DNA of 64,000 bases from Carposina sasakii. Taxonomy: Eukaryota > Arthropoda > Insecta > Lepidoptera > Carposinidae. Of the stretch, positions 1 through 11,885 are shown piece after piece (position 1 is the stretch's first letter; every line of letters starts with the position of its first letter). The notes below the pieces were generated by a model. That model saw only the letters and a program-made list of their open reading frames with translations. It had not been told where the DNA came from and searched no databases. The stretch spans positions 4,101,115 through 4,165,114 of the forward strand of contig CP053161.1 in the NCBI GenBank assembly GCA_014607495.2, read 5' to 3'. The position numbers and the translations under genes were made by a program.

Positions 1-126
1 TGGGTTTATTGGTTATTGTGTGACACATTGCTGTTTTTGGGATCACTTGTGACTCTCCATTAGGGTTGATAAGTTATTTGAACTTTTTTGAGGTCAACTT
101 TTTTTTTGAAAATTGTCTTTTGGTTA

Positions 127-316
127 AAATTTTATTTTTAAGTCATTATCTAAGGCCTAATTAAACGAAAGATAATATTTTTTCCTGAAAATATGAAAAA
201 AAAATACCGGAAAATTTTTTAAATTTTCCTGTGAACATTTTCAGTGTTTTCCGACTTAGAATCATGGTCTGAAGTCATAGTATCAATATTTGCCTGGCAG
301 TCACAAACACCCTGTA
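127..316. mobile_element. Family M repeat (paralogue of 48140..48530)
   Basis: TTTTATTTTTAAGTCATTAT through TCATAGTATCAATATTTGCC to ACACCCTGT. The same sequence recurs at 48.1-48.5 kb, where it is split by a hAT element. The right end matches the terminus shared by families A and B; the left end is not resolved. Confidence 0.7.
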
Positions 317-317
317 T

Positions 318-832
318 ACAGGGTGTAACAAAAAGGGTCTGTTAAGCGAAAAGCTATGTAAATAGCCCACTATACAGAGTGATTTTTGGTCGTTAACGTT
401 CCCGGAAACTACGGAATCTCCTCATAATCACGATCATTTTTCTCCATGGAAGCATAGGTACCTGGGAAGTGTCTGGTTTCCAAAATATTTGGGTCCAAAG
501 TTGAGTAAATAGACTACATTTTTCTGCATAAACACACTGTAAATTTCACCCGATCAAGTAATTTAAAAAAAAATCCAAAAAATTTACATCGTTTCCCAGC
601 ATTTTTTTTGGCATAAATTACTTTATTTCATGTATAGAGTACCTACGTACACGAAATTTGAGACTCTAAATCACAACTTTATTTTTCAATATTTTATGAA
701 AAATCCTGAAATGTGTAAGAATTCTTCATACTATCTGGAAAAATAAACAAGTGTATTCGAGTCTCAAACTCTGTAAGTAGGTTCTCCATAGTGAGCTATT
801 TACATACCCTTTTTGTTACATCCTGTATACGG
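318..832. mobile_element. Family A fold-back MITE with a family B insertion
   Basis: Family A begins ACAGGGTGTAACAAAAAGGG and ends with its complement at about 832. The two halves are inverted copies built around GAAATTTGAGACTC. From about 374 to 650 it is interrupted by a family B element (GTGATTTTTGGTCGTTAACG, to CCCAGCATTTTTTTTGGC). Confidence 0.8.
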
Positions 833-895
833 GAGCCGATTTAATCTGTTTTTAGTACCTATTTGTTGTTATAGAGCAGCAACAGAAATACATAG

Positions 896-1015
896 GTACA
901 TACATACATATAATTATGCCATTATCCCTTACGAGGTAGGCAGAGCACCAAGGGCCGATAGAACCACATGGTGTCACTTCTGACCAATTTTTGAGAGTAT
1001 AGTTGAGATGTACAA
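896..1015 (+). mobile_element. Family E repeat fragment
   Basis: ACATACATACATATAATTAT then ACGAGGTAGGCAGAGCACCA, AGGGCCGATAGAACCACATG and GTGTCACTTCTGACCAATTT. (CATA)n marks one end. Confidence 0.7.
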
Positions 1016-1486
1016 GTACTAAATACATTATTTGTGAAAATTTTAACTGTCTAGCTAGCTTTCTTAGTTTATGAGAGGTGCCTTATTACAGATAGACAGA
1101 CAGACGGACACAGGAGTTTTGGTTAGTATATTCTACTTTCTTTTCTTAAAATAAGGAAAATACATGATAAGAAAAACATCATAGTTGCTTTGTTACTTGG
1201 ATACAAAGGTAGAGTCAAATGTTACCTCGTTAAACATAGACATACGACACCTAAACTAGAAGACATTATCTAATGATCAGCCACCAGAAGGGTTTCCAAT
1301 TCTCTAGGGTTGGGATGAAGGAAGGGCTAACAGGAGATGGTCGAACAACTTTTATTTACGGCAGATACATAGAATTGATTTTGTGCGGAAGATGACGGGG
1401 ACTACGATAAGAGGTAATAAGTGCACCTATTTGGGGAGGGAGACCTTTGATCAGCAGTTGACTGCAATGCGTACGGCGCGATTTTA

Positions 1487-1668
1487 CAATACAAGGTCTT
1501 GTGTCGTGGCTGGCTAGGCACCACCACTGGGCAACGGTGTATACGAGTATAGATAAATACTATCTAAGTATAGAAACATCATCGTTTCCACATACCAGTA
1601 TTAAAACCCAGGACCTATAGCGTCGCAGACAGGGTTACTATAGTAACTACATCAGTCGGCCGTGAAAT
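1487..1668 (-). mobile_element. tRNA-headed SINE (family I), minus strand
   Basis: ACAAGGTCTTGTGTCGTGGC at the tail side and AAACCCAGGACCTATAGCGT to CAGTCGGCCG at the head. Its reverse complement carries a diverged B box and the head sequence seen more clearly at 33.2 kb. Confidence 0.7.
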
Positions 1669-2042
1669 GTTGTACTAATCAGTTTAAAACGTTTCTAAAA
1701 CCGACGCGTGCGCGATTAGAAACAAATTAATGTTACATACATTTTTTCCACATACATTATTGCATCTCCAATATGTTTTTCCTTTATGGGACTGACTTTA
1801 GGGTTTACCATTTGCTCACAAAACTGCTTCTAATTCGATAATTTATTTAAGCACTGCCGAAACAAGAAGGCTCAGGTTACAACCTAACGTGGTTATTCCG
1901 CCCAATTACCGGCCCGGCCGTTACCGGATAAATACGGTTAATTCCAGGTTGATCTGGATTCGATTACACTGGACAATAATAGATGTTTTTGTTGAATTTG
2001 TAATTCAACTGGCTTGTAATAGATTCAAACCTATACTATACC

Positions 2043-2459
2043 TATATAAGGTCTATCCAAAATTAGTGATATCTTTTGACAGGAAAATAGGTAGGTAAAA
2101 AGAAACAACCATTAATATCATCGAATAATTACTGCACTGAAATGCACGGAATAGCTGATTTTTTTTTCAATATTTCGGAGTCAAAAGATAATCACCAGTG
2201 GTCGGAGTAGGTATATTGAATTAAGGTCATTGACATCAAACGTATATGTGAATATGGATACGCCTCCGAGTTTCCGGATACAAATGGATCTTAGATGTTT
2301 AGCTTAAAATTAGAAAATCAAAAAGAAATTGTAACCGATGAGGATCAATAAACAATTTTGCGTAATTTTAGGAAACTCTTTTTCCATGTTATGATATCAT
2401 GACGCAAGTATGTAAAATCCCTACTATATAATCACTAATTTTCGATAGACCTTATATAG
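2043..2459. mobile_element. Family C MITE with internal insertion
   Basis: TATATAAGGTCTATCCAAAA to TTTTCGATAGACCTTATATA. The left arm runs to about 2185 (TATTTCGGAGTC). The right arm is reduced to about 30 bp, and 2185..2425 is extra sequence absent from the 12.6-kb copy. Confidence 0.8.
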
Positions 2460-2560
2460 GGTGTAACAAAAAGGCAAAGCTATGCAAAGCTTTGTTAAGA
2501 AATGCCATATAGCCCACTATTAAGAAGAAAAATTCGAAATCACACGTATATTTTTCAGGT
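2457..2560 (+). mobile_element. Family A MITE fragment
   Basis: AGGGTGTAACAAAAAGGCAA with a partial, rearranged body (ATAGCCCACTATTAAGAAG, then TCGAAATCACACGTAT). It directly follows the family C copy that ends at 2459. Confidence 0.6.
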
Positions 2561-3167
2561 TGCATGAACATTTCTGAGTTAGGTAGGTATGTAGGAATTT
2601 CTCCAGTAGATTAGTTAATCATTGGATTTTATTAATGTATGGTACTAATTATTTACATAGACATAACGAATCAAATGAAACTAAACTTTTTTTATGATGA
2701 GGTATTTCTGATATTTTTAAATCCATATTGTTGATTTTATAGAGGTATCTAGTTCACCAAAACCGTGCATGTGATGTGAACTGCTGAGGTAAGTAACTTT
2801 AGTCTTAGCTGGTTAATACTTTGTAGAAAACGATATTGGTTAGGTATCTCTGTTTCAAAACTCTTACTCTGGGAATACCATCAAAACTGTATTAGTAAAG
2901 TATTAGTTGTAAGTGAAGAGATTAAAGAGATTATTGACAATAAGCAGAGGTGGCACAGTGGGATAATACGGACGGACAATCCGCTTACAGGGTAAATGTG
3001 TGACGTGCGCCCGCGCATGCCATGTTATGTGGTGTGGGTGACAAGCGGGTTTCATTTCATACTTATTGTAAGGGTAAATAATTGTTTCAACTAAATTTTT
3101 ATTTAGTAAATAATGATGATCCGGGGCTTCACTAGAATTTTATCTCGAGCTCTACTATACATTATAT

Positions 3168-3420
3168 TTTTTGGTCGTCAACGTTTTTGAATACCACGCA
3201 TTCTCCTCATCATCACGAACATTTTTCTCCATGGAAGCATACCTGGGAAGTGTCTGGTTTCCAAGATATTGAGGTCTAAAGTCTACTTATCAAGTTGCAT
3301 TTTTTGGCAGAAATGCATGTAGGCATGACTAACAAACAACTTTCCCGAAGAAACGTTAATTAAATTCCAAACATTTCTTATCAAAAATCCAAGACAAAAG
3401 TTACAGCGCGCGGTGGGTAA
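3168..3420 (+). mobile_element. Family B fragment, degraded
   Basis: TTTTTTGGTCGTCAACGTTT, TTCTCCATGGAAGCATACCT, GGGAAGTGTCTGGTTTCC, AGTCTACTTATC, then divergence. Both termini are lost. Confidence 0.65.
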
Positions 3421-4108
3421 TGCTACGAGTAGTTCTCGCGCGAAGCACACTAGGCTAACCTAGAAATCTACACTAGGCTACACTGGCAGCAACAACCAAC
3501 ACGAAAAATCCAGCTAAGACAAAACTACTACTTTGTTACTAACACAAAAAAGTTAGTTCTTATTATTAATTAAGTAGGTACCTACCTACATTTTACGATC
3601 GTATTCTTAGTGGAAAAGTTCGAGGACACACAAATGAGAGATGGTGCACAATACCTACTAGGTATGACAGGAACGTGGTTTGTTAGCGATCAGCTGATTG
3701 CCCGGTCGGGTTCTTGCCGGCTATCGATCGAAACTTCTCTAGTTTCCAGTGTTACTAATCATCATAACATCAGGAATAAATAACCTAGCTAGATAGGCAG
3801 ACTAACTTGAAACTACAGTACGTACAGTGTAAATTATTAATAATAGTAGTAGGTACTATTGACTACCTACGCGATAACCTGGAAACATCGTTAATTTAGG
3901 CTCTTTCGAGCTAACTAAGCTAAGTGACAATCGAGTAAGTAAGTAGGTACCTTTTCTAGGGCAAAAATCACGAATCACAAACTTCTTCATCAATAACTTC
4001 TTCAAGTTTAATAAAATGACGAAGTCACACATAACATAAATTACGGAAAATTAATTAAACACCATTGTCAAAATTAACGTAACAACAGAAAGAAATTCGT
4101 CTGTTTTA

Positions 4109-4725
4109 GTCCCTCCGCACATGGAGCTACTCAAATATGACGGAATTAATCAGTAATTAGAATTACAAACTAGTTATAAACTGTATTTCGCACACGACGC
4201 TACTCACATTGCAAGGTTTCAGTCACTCCTGTTATTTCTACTACCAAATAAACACGTGCGAAAAACCTAGCAAGGGGAAATATTGGAAGCAATAAAAATG
4301 TCGAGTGGATCGAGCGAAGATGACGATGTCATTATACTATATTATCATCATAACAGACGCCGAAGGAATCGACGCAGATTTTGGATTCACCCATATATCC
4401 AAAATAATGTAAACTGCAGATTGTCAGTTGCAGCACGAGAGCTGCGTGAAACAGATAATAAATTTGTGGGATTCTATAGAATGTCCAAAGATAGCTACGT
4501 ACATTTTTCACATCAAAACACAGTAAACTCGGGTAACCTAGTAGCTCGGCGACCGGCACGACGCGTCGCGCGCGATCCGTTGCCAACGCGTTACTAACTA
4601 ATTAGTGACTAGTCGCGTCGTGTGCGAACCTGTATGGCAATGTATGGGCGGTGACGCTCAAAAAACTCGTTAGTAATTTCAGTTTGTGATTAGTTCCTTT
4701 TGAGTAGCTCCATGTGCGGAGGGCC
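4109..4725 (+). mobile_element. PIF/Harbinger-type element, internally deleted
   Basis: Near-perfect terminal inverted repeats of about 27 bp (CCCTCCGCACATGGAGCTAC at the left, its complement GTAGCTCCATGTGCGGAGGG at 4704..4723) flanked by TTA on both sides (4106..4108 and 4726..4728). TTA is the TWA target preferred by PIF/Harbinger elements. At 617 bp the element is far too short for the usual two-gene version and cannot be autonomous. Confidence 0.8.
4283..4597 (+). pseudogene. N-terminal remnant of Harbinger (HARBI1-like) transposase
   Basis: A 104-aa frame inside the 4109..4725 element. The basic RRRRNRRRFWIHPYI stretch (about residues 25-39) followed by a KFVGFYRMSKDSYVHF segment (about 60-75) resembles the N-terminus of Harbinger nucleases, which usually reads R-R-x-W-x-H-P and then F-F-x-Y-x-R-M. 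The catalytic DDE core is absent. After about residue 76 the sequence is basic filler that runs into the element's 3' end. This is a deletion product, not a working gene. Confidence 0.7.
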
Positions 4726-5535
4726 TTAGCATTTAGGTATCGAAATCCCAACGCACATAGACAGTGGCACGTGTAACGCTGCCCGCCCTTGAACCTGTAC
4801 GCGAACTCGAGCGGTATCCTTTAAACACCTTTGACGAGCCGACAAGCATCGCGCGCGCGCCCTCTCTCGCACATTTACCGAGAGTCGAGACTAATGTTCA
4901 ATACATTAGTTAAGATATGGTTCGTTTAGGTACCTACTCAAGCTTCAATCACATTCTATTTAAAAATAGCTGTTATGCTAAAGACACACCGTACCAGCGC
5001 GTAGGTAGATACCTAAATACAGGCTACTTAGGTACTCTCTCTAGTAATAAAATAACAAACAACAACACGAAACCTAGAATAAAACAAAACCGACAAATGT
5101 AAGTAAAGTTTAATTATTTATTACAATACTCCATGATTATTATAAGCTACACTTGTATTTTTTGAGGAAACCTTTGGTAGTATGTAGTATGTAATGGTAC
5201 TTTAGGTATTTAGCTTGTCCGTACTTTGTTTTCAATGAATGAATGCGATTGAAATTTGAATAACACAATCAAAATCCTTGATCACAATAATCAAAAACTT
5301 CTTCAACCTTCTAAAATCGACAAGTCACATGGCACACCACTCGGTCTGTGTATTGCTACAGTATAATCGAAGGAAATGCAGCGTTGGCTCTTCGTGAGTA
5401 CACACACAGCACTTTAAGCAATCAAAAGACTTCTGAAATGCAATTCCTTGCACAATCTTTAATATTGATAATGTCCTAAAATACTAAATCGAGTAAACAC
5501 AAACCTAGTTGGATGAATTTTTGTGGGCGCCGCTG

Positions 5536-6610
5536 CACAGTGGGCTAGGATTGAAAAAATGGGAATTACGAATCGAAGTGTGCGAATCGCGTCGAATTTT
5601 TTTCTGTGTACTCATTTTATCAAAACAAACAACTTTTATTTAAAAAACTTTTCTAAAAAAGTTCATTTTCAAACTTTAAAAAAAGATTGATTTTTTTTTG
5701 TATGAAGATAAACTAAAAACTGTAAATATCGAAAGGGGTAAAAGTGTTAGCAGTGGCGGTTTATAAGGGTTAAAGTAGAGTTAACGGCCGACATTTCATG
5801 CCTGGGAATTTATGTTGTAAGTCTGCCGCCTTGGGCTTCACGTGACCTAGAACATCGCCATACAAAATGTATGGGGACCATTGACTTCAATCTTTTGTTA
5901 GCTGTTGTGGTTAGTGGGCGTGTTAGAAAAGATGACGGCTAATACTTTATGCTTTGGAGTCTACTTAATAAGTCGTCCGCCTTGACCTCCACAGGAGTCC
6001 CACAGGAAATTTCCCATACTAAATGTATGAAAAGTATCGACTTCAGCAAATGTTGGCTATGGCGGCTAGTGGAAGTCATAGAAGAGATGACGGCTGATAT
6101 TTGGTGCCTTGGAGTCTCTGTCATAAGTCTGCCGCCTTGGCCTTGACAGGACTTAATAGTTCACTAATAATAAATGTTGTATGGGAAGCATCCATTAAAA
6201 TGTAATGTTAGCTGTCATGGCGGTTAGTGAGAGTTATAGAAAAGGTAACGGCTGACATGTCATGCCTGGGAGTCTACTTAATAAATCCACCGCCTTGCCC
6301 TCAACAGGATTTAGAAGTTCCCCATACTAAATGTACGGGGAGTATCGACTTTATCAAATATTGGCTATAGCGGCTAGTGGAAATCATAGAAGAGATCTAC
6401 TTTAACCCTAACTAACCGCCACTGCTTTCGATATTTACAGTTTTTACTTTTTCTCCATACAAAAAAAAACAATATTTTTTTAAGAAAAGTTTTTCAAATA
6501 AAAGTTGTTTGTTTTGATAAAATGAGTACACAGAAAAAAAATTGACGTGATTTGCAAACTTCAATCCATAATTCTCATTTTTTTTCCTTCCTAGCCCCTA
6601 GCCCACGTGC
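5536..6610. mobile_element. Long-inverted-repeat element with internal tandem repeats
   Basis: Left arm 5536..5780 and right arm 6396..6610 are reverse complements over about 220 bp with modest divergence. Shared blocks include CTGTGTACTCATTTTATCAA, AACAAACAACTTTTATTT and CTGTAAATATCGAAAG. The ends read CACAGTGGGCTAGG and, on the other strand, GCACGTGGGCTAGG. Between the arms lie about four direct repeats of 151-158 bp. No transposase frame is seen, so it is non-autonomous; the superfamily is not determined. Confidence 0.8.
5785..6390. repeat. Four tandem units of about 155 bp
   Basis: Units begin at 5785, 5936, 6091 and 6249 with CGGC(C/T)GA/A and share TGGGAGTCTACTTAATAA-like and CCGCCTTG(G/A)CCT-like blocks, followed by a CATACTAAATGTATG region and GGCGGCTAGTGGAAGTCAT. 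The short ORFs on both strands here (such as 5939..6124 and 5949..6146) are by-products of this repeat. Confidence 0.85.
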
Positions 6611-7134
6611 GCTGTGTCCTTGAAGCTAGTTCTCTATGTAGTCTGTGGCTTGAAGAAATAATTATTTTTAAAATTCAGTTCCGGTCTGTGCGTCACAGGA
6701 GATGCGCGCATGCATATCCATTTTTTTTGCGAAATAAGTAGTAACAAGTGCAATAACATTAATTTTGTAATTTGCTTATTTTATAGTAATGTAGTATGTG
6801 TGTTTTTAGTTATTATTTGTTTTGCTGTACTGGTTACGGAAATACAGAAGCACTGAAAGTAACAAAGGAACCGGTTTTCTCTAAGATTTGAGTGATAGTG
6901 GTGATAGCAGGTGATAGTGATAATGTTCTTTAGTTAGTAATTGTGAATACACATGAGTGTATTCAAATGGAAGTTGTAACTTCTGTGAAACTTTCTGTGT
7001 AGAAGGTCTTTGTGATGATTAGTGGCTTCTAACAGAGGACACAAAAGTGCAGCAGCATTAGGTAAGTGTAGGTACATACCTAGCCATTTTAAGTAGGTAG
7101 GTAATTAACGTTCGTAAGTTTATGTCTAGTTGGG

Positions 7135-7735
7135 ATGCTCGAAGTTGTTGACGAATATGTTTACCTGCGACAGACGGTCAAACTAGGTAAGTCCAATTTT
7201 GAGAAGGAGGTAAATCGGCGAATCCAACTCGGCTGGGCAGCGTTCGTGAAGCTACTAAGCTTATTTGTGTCCAAGATACCCCAGTCCTTAAAGACGAAGG
7301 TATTCAACCAGTACGTGGTCTCTAACTATGTGCCTCATAAAGAAGCTCAGGATCGCACAGCGAGCGATGGAGAGAGCTATGCTTGGGATCTCTCTGCGTG
7401 ATCGAATCAGAAATGAGGAGATCCGCAGACGTACAAAAATCATTGACATTGCTCAACGGTCCAGCAAGCTGAAGTGGCAATGGGCAGGGCACATAGCTCG
7501 AAGAACTGATGGCCGATGGAGTCGGAAAGTTCTAGAGTTGATACCACGTATCGGCAAATGCAGCGTTGGAAGGCCACCCGCGAGGTGGACGGACGACCTG
7601 GCCAAGCTAGGTCGCGGGCGTCGGTTGGATGCAGGCTGCTTCCGACCGGTCGGAGTGGAGGTTGTTAGGGGAGGCCTATGTCCAACAGTGGACTTCTCAG
7701 GGCTGTAAATGATGATGATAAACATGAAGTTTACA
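7135..7735 (+). pseudogene. RTE-type non-LTR reverse transcriptase C-terminus, broken
   Basis: Two overlapping plus-strand frames (7135..7401 and 7328..7708) together encode the C-terminal part of a non-LTR retrotransposon polyprotein of the endonuclease-reverse transcriptase type. The first contains the segment LEVVDEYVYLRQTV and the second the AQRAMERAMLG and WAGHIARR stretches typical of RTE-like elements. A deletion near 7320 removes the usual tyrosine/tryptophan-rich link between them. A one-base shift near 7610 pushes the tail into another frame: WMQAASDRSEW and AYVQQW are readable there, ending at CAGGGCTGTAA. An ATGATGATGA tail follows the stop, as RTE elements have. It is a dead 5'-truncated copy. 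Confidence 0.85.
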
Positions 7736-7844
7736 ACATAAGGCAGACATGCCCCGGCATTCGGTTTCGCTTGCCCCATTTTCGTACGTTTCGTAGCGTC
7801 AATATGTATTAGGTACATTGCTTGCTACCGATTCAATAAAAAAA

Positions 7845-7960
7845 ATTGACCCCAAAAATTAAACTCGTTTCCCAGCATTTTTATTTTCATAAACTAACTT
7901 TATTTGATGTGCAGAATACGTACCTCTTGTATACGTTTGGCACAAAAAAATACCCTGTAT
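7845..7960 (+). mobile_element. Family B 3' end fragment
   Basis: CTCGTTTCCCAGCATTTTTA, AACTTTATTTGATGTGCAGA, GCACAAAAAAATACCCTGTA. The 5' part is missing. Confidence 0.6.
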
Positions 7961-7964
7961 TATA

Positions 7965-9450
7965 TTTTATTAAATAGTTCCGGCGCTAGTTGCTATGTAG
8001 TTACATGATTACATTTAGCCATTATACAAAGGAACTATCTGTGCAACTGTAGTACACAATAGAATGTTAGTTCCGAAATCATGAATGTGTATGAACAGGA
8101 CTCTAGCCATTAAACTTGTGCTTTCCTAGGGCAGCGGCGCCGTCTTATAGCGGTCGTACTGATGTAAAAAGACAGTCATCTTGACGGTGCCGGCATGTAA
8201 GGTGTTTCTTCAGGGACGATGACAGCACCATTATTCCAGCGAACCATTGACCGCCACTCCCTGTTTCTTGCACCATACCACAATCATCGTAGCACGGTCT
8301 AACGCGTATTCTTTTAAAAATGTGTCAATATGTCCCTTGAAGATACATTGATACTCGTACATGCCTGTTCGATACCTTTTAGAGGCTTAACATAATGTGG
8401 ACGGTTTTTTTGCTATTCTTTTTGGTTATTTTGTACCACTGTGGTCAGTTTCTATTCCTTGGATATCTCAGGCTTATCGATGTAAGCATCTTTCTGTTAG
8501 ATACTGCATAGCTGGTTAGTGAAACATCTACTTATACCTACTCTTGTCTCCTCGAAAAAAAAGGGATTTTTGAGAAGTTCTTATTGGGAGGTTTAAATTA
8601 ATTAGGTACACAAATATACATTATGCACACGACTGTGTTCTCATGACTGGGCTAGTCAGAAGAGCAAAATCGCGAATAATTGCTGATAAAAATTAGACTG
8701 TTGCTAGAACCATGAAAATATCAGTCAAAATAGTCATAAGGTCAGTCGGCGAAGAATGTTGTAAGTTTTGCAAACTAATTCTTTGTAGTTGTTACAGTTA
8801 TTCTCGTCTTATCGATAGGGCCACTTGTTAGATCACCTAAGCTCGACTTATTATCATTATCGACCAAACAATGTCCCTTGTGATATTTAACACAGGTTAT
8901 ACCTACTTACCTAAGTATTTCACCTAAAGATATTAGAGAAGGAACAGTCTAAAACATGCCCATACAAAATACTTTTGGATTAAACGCAGTATATTTTAAA
9001 ACGGGCTGATCTTTATTACCTTCCACCCCTAAATAAGGGTTGTAACCGCTAAGCTTGCGGACTTAATGTCTGCCCTATGGCAAATATGAGCTTTGGGCAA
9101 ACATAAACATTATTTTAGTAAACTGATGAGCTTAGTAACGGCTACAAGTGTGATTAGTGTGGCGAGTGCGACCCCATGTTTTAATTTGGCAGGGCTGTCA
9201 GCTTTGTGGGAAGTATTCTATACTAGCTGTTGACTATATTATAATGTAGCCTATGTCTCTCTCCGTACTCCCTAACCATACCTTATGAAACCAAAATTTC
9301 AAGAAGGTTAATGGAGTATGTTAAAAAAAACTTTCTTTTATTATGCTGAGATGTAGAGCTTTGTTGGTGTCGGTTCAAAATGACAGTGATCTAGAAATTA
9401 TAGTCTGTTTAATTATTAGTTAGTGTATTATGTTATAGGTATCCTAAAAA
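7965..9450. other. Unique upstream sequence, no gene seen
   Basis: No credible ORF or repeated family recognised. Moderately complex around 8100..8300 (GGGCAGCGGCGCCGTCTTAT, GACGGTGCCGGCATG), AT-rich elsewhere. Confidence 0.5.
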
Positions 9451-9479
9451 CAATTAAGCGATTGTACCTATAAGTATAT

Positions 9480-9665
9480 GTAGAGGCAATCGAACAAAGT
9501 TTAATCTAATACTTAGATATCCTAACTCCAATTCATGACAAGTCAATTCATCGTAGGCCTCCTTCAACAACATCCACTGTGACTTGTTCGTAGCGGCCTG
9601 CATCCAGCAGATGCCCGCGGTCCTGACTTGATCGTTCATCCATCTTACAGGTTTCCCATGTCAAA
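9480..9665 (-). pseudogene. Diverged RTE-type reverse transcriptase tail
   Basis: The minus-strand frame reads RWMNDQVRTAG, then WMQAATNKSQWMLLKEAYDE. This aligns by eye with the C-terminal tail of the copy at 7.1-7.7 kb (RWTDDLAK, WMQAASDRSEWRLLGEAYV). It is a short, old fragment of a related non-LTR element. Confidence 0.65.
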
Positions 9666-9669
9666 TACT

Positions 9670-11729
9670 TAGGTACATTATTATTATTATTTTTTCCTTC
9701 TAACAGAAACATTATTAAAATTAATCATCAGTTTAATACCCGTTTGATTTGATGAAAACAATGAAGATAATATTTTTATTGTCTTGCACCCCTAATATAA
9801 AATCAACTTGCATACAGTACAGCTTAGCACGTACAAAAGTAGTCCAAATTGAAAATGACCAGGTATTTTGTATAAATAAAGTTTACTTTGATGATATGCC
9901 TTCTGTATTCGTTAGAAGAGGGTGTCTGATTGTAACACAGTTTTTGTTTTAGTAGCGATTTGTAACAGAAGTTTTATATATTTATATTTAGGTATACTAG
10001 CATAATTTTAGCCATAGAAAGTCCATAGTTTAACTAGTCAATATTGGCTTCCCCCACAGAAAACCTATACTTAAATTTCCCATCTTTATAAATAGGACTA
10101 AACCTATACTTAAGCTGTGTAATTTACAAAGTAGGACGAGAAATTGTAGTCGTAAGTAGGTAGGTATAGTAAATACCGAATTTTGCTGAGATAATTTTAA
10201 AGCATGGAAAATATATTCTACTGTGGACATAAAAAAACACAGCAGTTCAAAACGACTCTACATTATCTTAAACAAAACAAAACCCCAAAATATTACTTTC
10301 TGCAACTCTGGCATAGAATTAGATAAGTTCAAGAAAGCGGAAATTATAGAGGAGTTGTCATAACTGAAACCAAAATGGTAGTATTGAAAATTGAGATAAT
10401 ATCATCAACATCCCCATTGGGTAATTTGGGACACGTCGATCCTGATGTCAGAAAATTACCGACCTCCTAAATGCAATACCTAATTTAACAATTACCTACA
10501 TTATCCGTAATCTTCATTTCAGCTATGTGAGATCTGCTGAACATAAGCCTTCCCCAATGCAATGTGCGATGTGCGATGTATTGGAAAGTAACATAATATG
10601 TACTAGTAGGTAATGTAATGTAGTAGAGATCAGGATCTTTTTACACAACTGCACCAGAAGGAAGGTTATGTTTTCGATTGTAGGTATGTATGTATACCTA
10701 TTTATCATCATTTCAGAAATATTTTGTATAATTATTTATTGTTTCTGAACTCAGTTTCGCCACCATGGTCACCTCCACACATCTTCTCATCCCCGTGGCT
10801 TTACACTACCCTAAGGGGCGTGCACAAATCCGGCGCTTGACTGACAGTTGACAGCTAGGGTGTCGGGTGTCTGGTATTGTGAACGGCCCTTAATGTTGCT
10901 AGTAAATAAGTAATATTCGCATTTTATTGGGATATACTATGTTGCTGTCAGATATATATTGGGAACGAAGCTTTAACGTTGCGTAGATGTGCTGTACGAA
11001 ACATAACGAAATGCTTACTGTGGAGAATTCGTACACGCAAGAATATAATATTTACTTAATCTAGGTATTTAGTTATCGACGATGTTATGTGATTCAGATA
11101 GAATGCTCGTGAATGTTAACTTTAATCATAATTTAGAAAGAGTGAAGTTATTTGCTTGTGTATCTATTGTTATTGTAAAAAAAACCTCTGCTTACAAGTC
11201 GAGTTGGTGTCCAGCACCTGGTGGCCGTAAAACCAAATTATGAAGACTTGACATATCTGCGTCCTAAAAGAATAAGTGTAGGAAGATGATATCGCTTGCT
11301 CCGAAGTTGGACTTGACTAGTTTCAAATTGGTAGACACAGAGTGACGTAATACCGTGTGTTGTTACACGGCATTAAGGCTTATTGAATGTTAATGCGTAG
11401 TGTGAGGGTGCCTAAGAAACAGGAGGTGCGTCTCCATTGTTCTGTGCGAAATTCATTTGTCTAAACAAATTGGTATTCACATGTTCATCATAAATCTCTC
11501 CTCGCCTCTACTCCTCAACAAGACTACACTATTCCAATCTACTACCTATAATGTAGAAAATAACTAAGCAAATTCATTCTTCGTCGGTTCTTAGTTAAGT
11601 AAAGTTTTACTTATTGACCAATTCACAAATGCTGAGATATTCCAACCATAATTATTTACTCAACCTGTTTATTTGTCAAAAATATTATTAACTAAACAAG
11701 TATTTCTTTTTAATGTAAATGCCCTCGAT
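9670..11729. other. Unique upstream sequence, no gene seen
   Basis: Short chance ORFs only. No family A-M repeats noticed. 10780..10890 is somewhat GC-richer, with TTGACTGACAGTTGACAGCT. Confidence 0.5.
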
Positions 11730-11885
11730 CTCTCTTCCATCCTTACTTCTTGGCAGAAAACAGTCACTTGCGTGTAATGATCACAAGCCGTCGACGTGAC
11801 GTGCTCCAATGGAGCCTCGCACTATGGATTAATTTGAATCCGCTCGCGGTTTGTTTAGCTGCTAATGCACTTAACTAATGCGATG
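11730..11885. promoter_or_regulatory. Candidate cis-regulatory element with paired Otd-like sites
   Basis: GGATTA (11826) and an inverted GGATTC (GAATCC, 11836) lie 10 bp apart, near ACGTGACGTG and TAATGCACTTAACTAATGC. Unique, mixed-composition sequence. Otd/Otx factors bind GGATTA, and optix acts in head and eye. Weak evidence. Confidence 0.25.

Noticed and set aside
5785..6390. CRISPR-like or regulatory direct repeats
   Set aside because: Units are 155 bp, contiguous and inside inverted arms in eukaryotic DNA. They are a tandem array in a mobile element, not a CRISPR array.
7453..7818. 121-aa minus-strand ORF
   Set aside because: Antisense to the RTE reverse transcriptase remnant.
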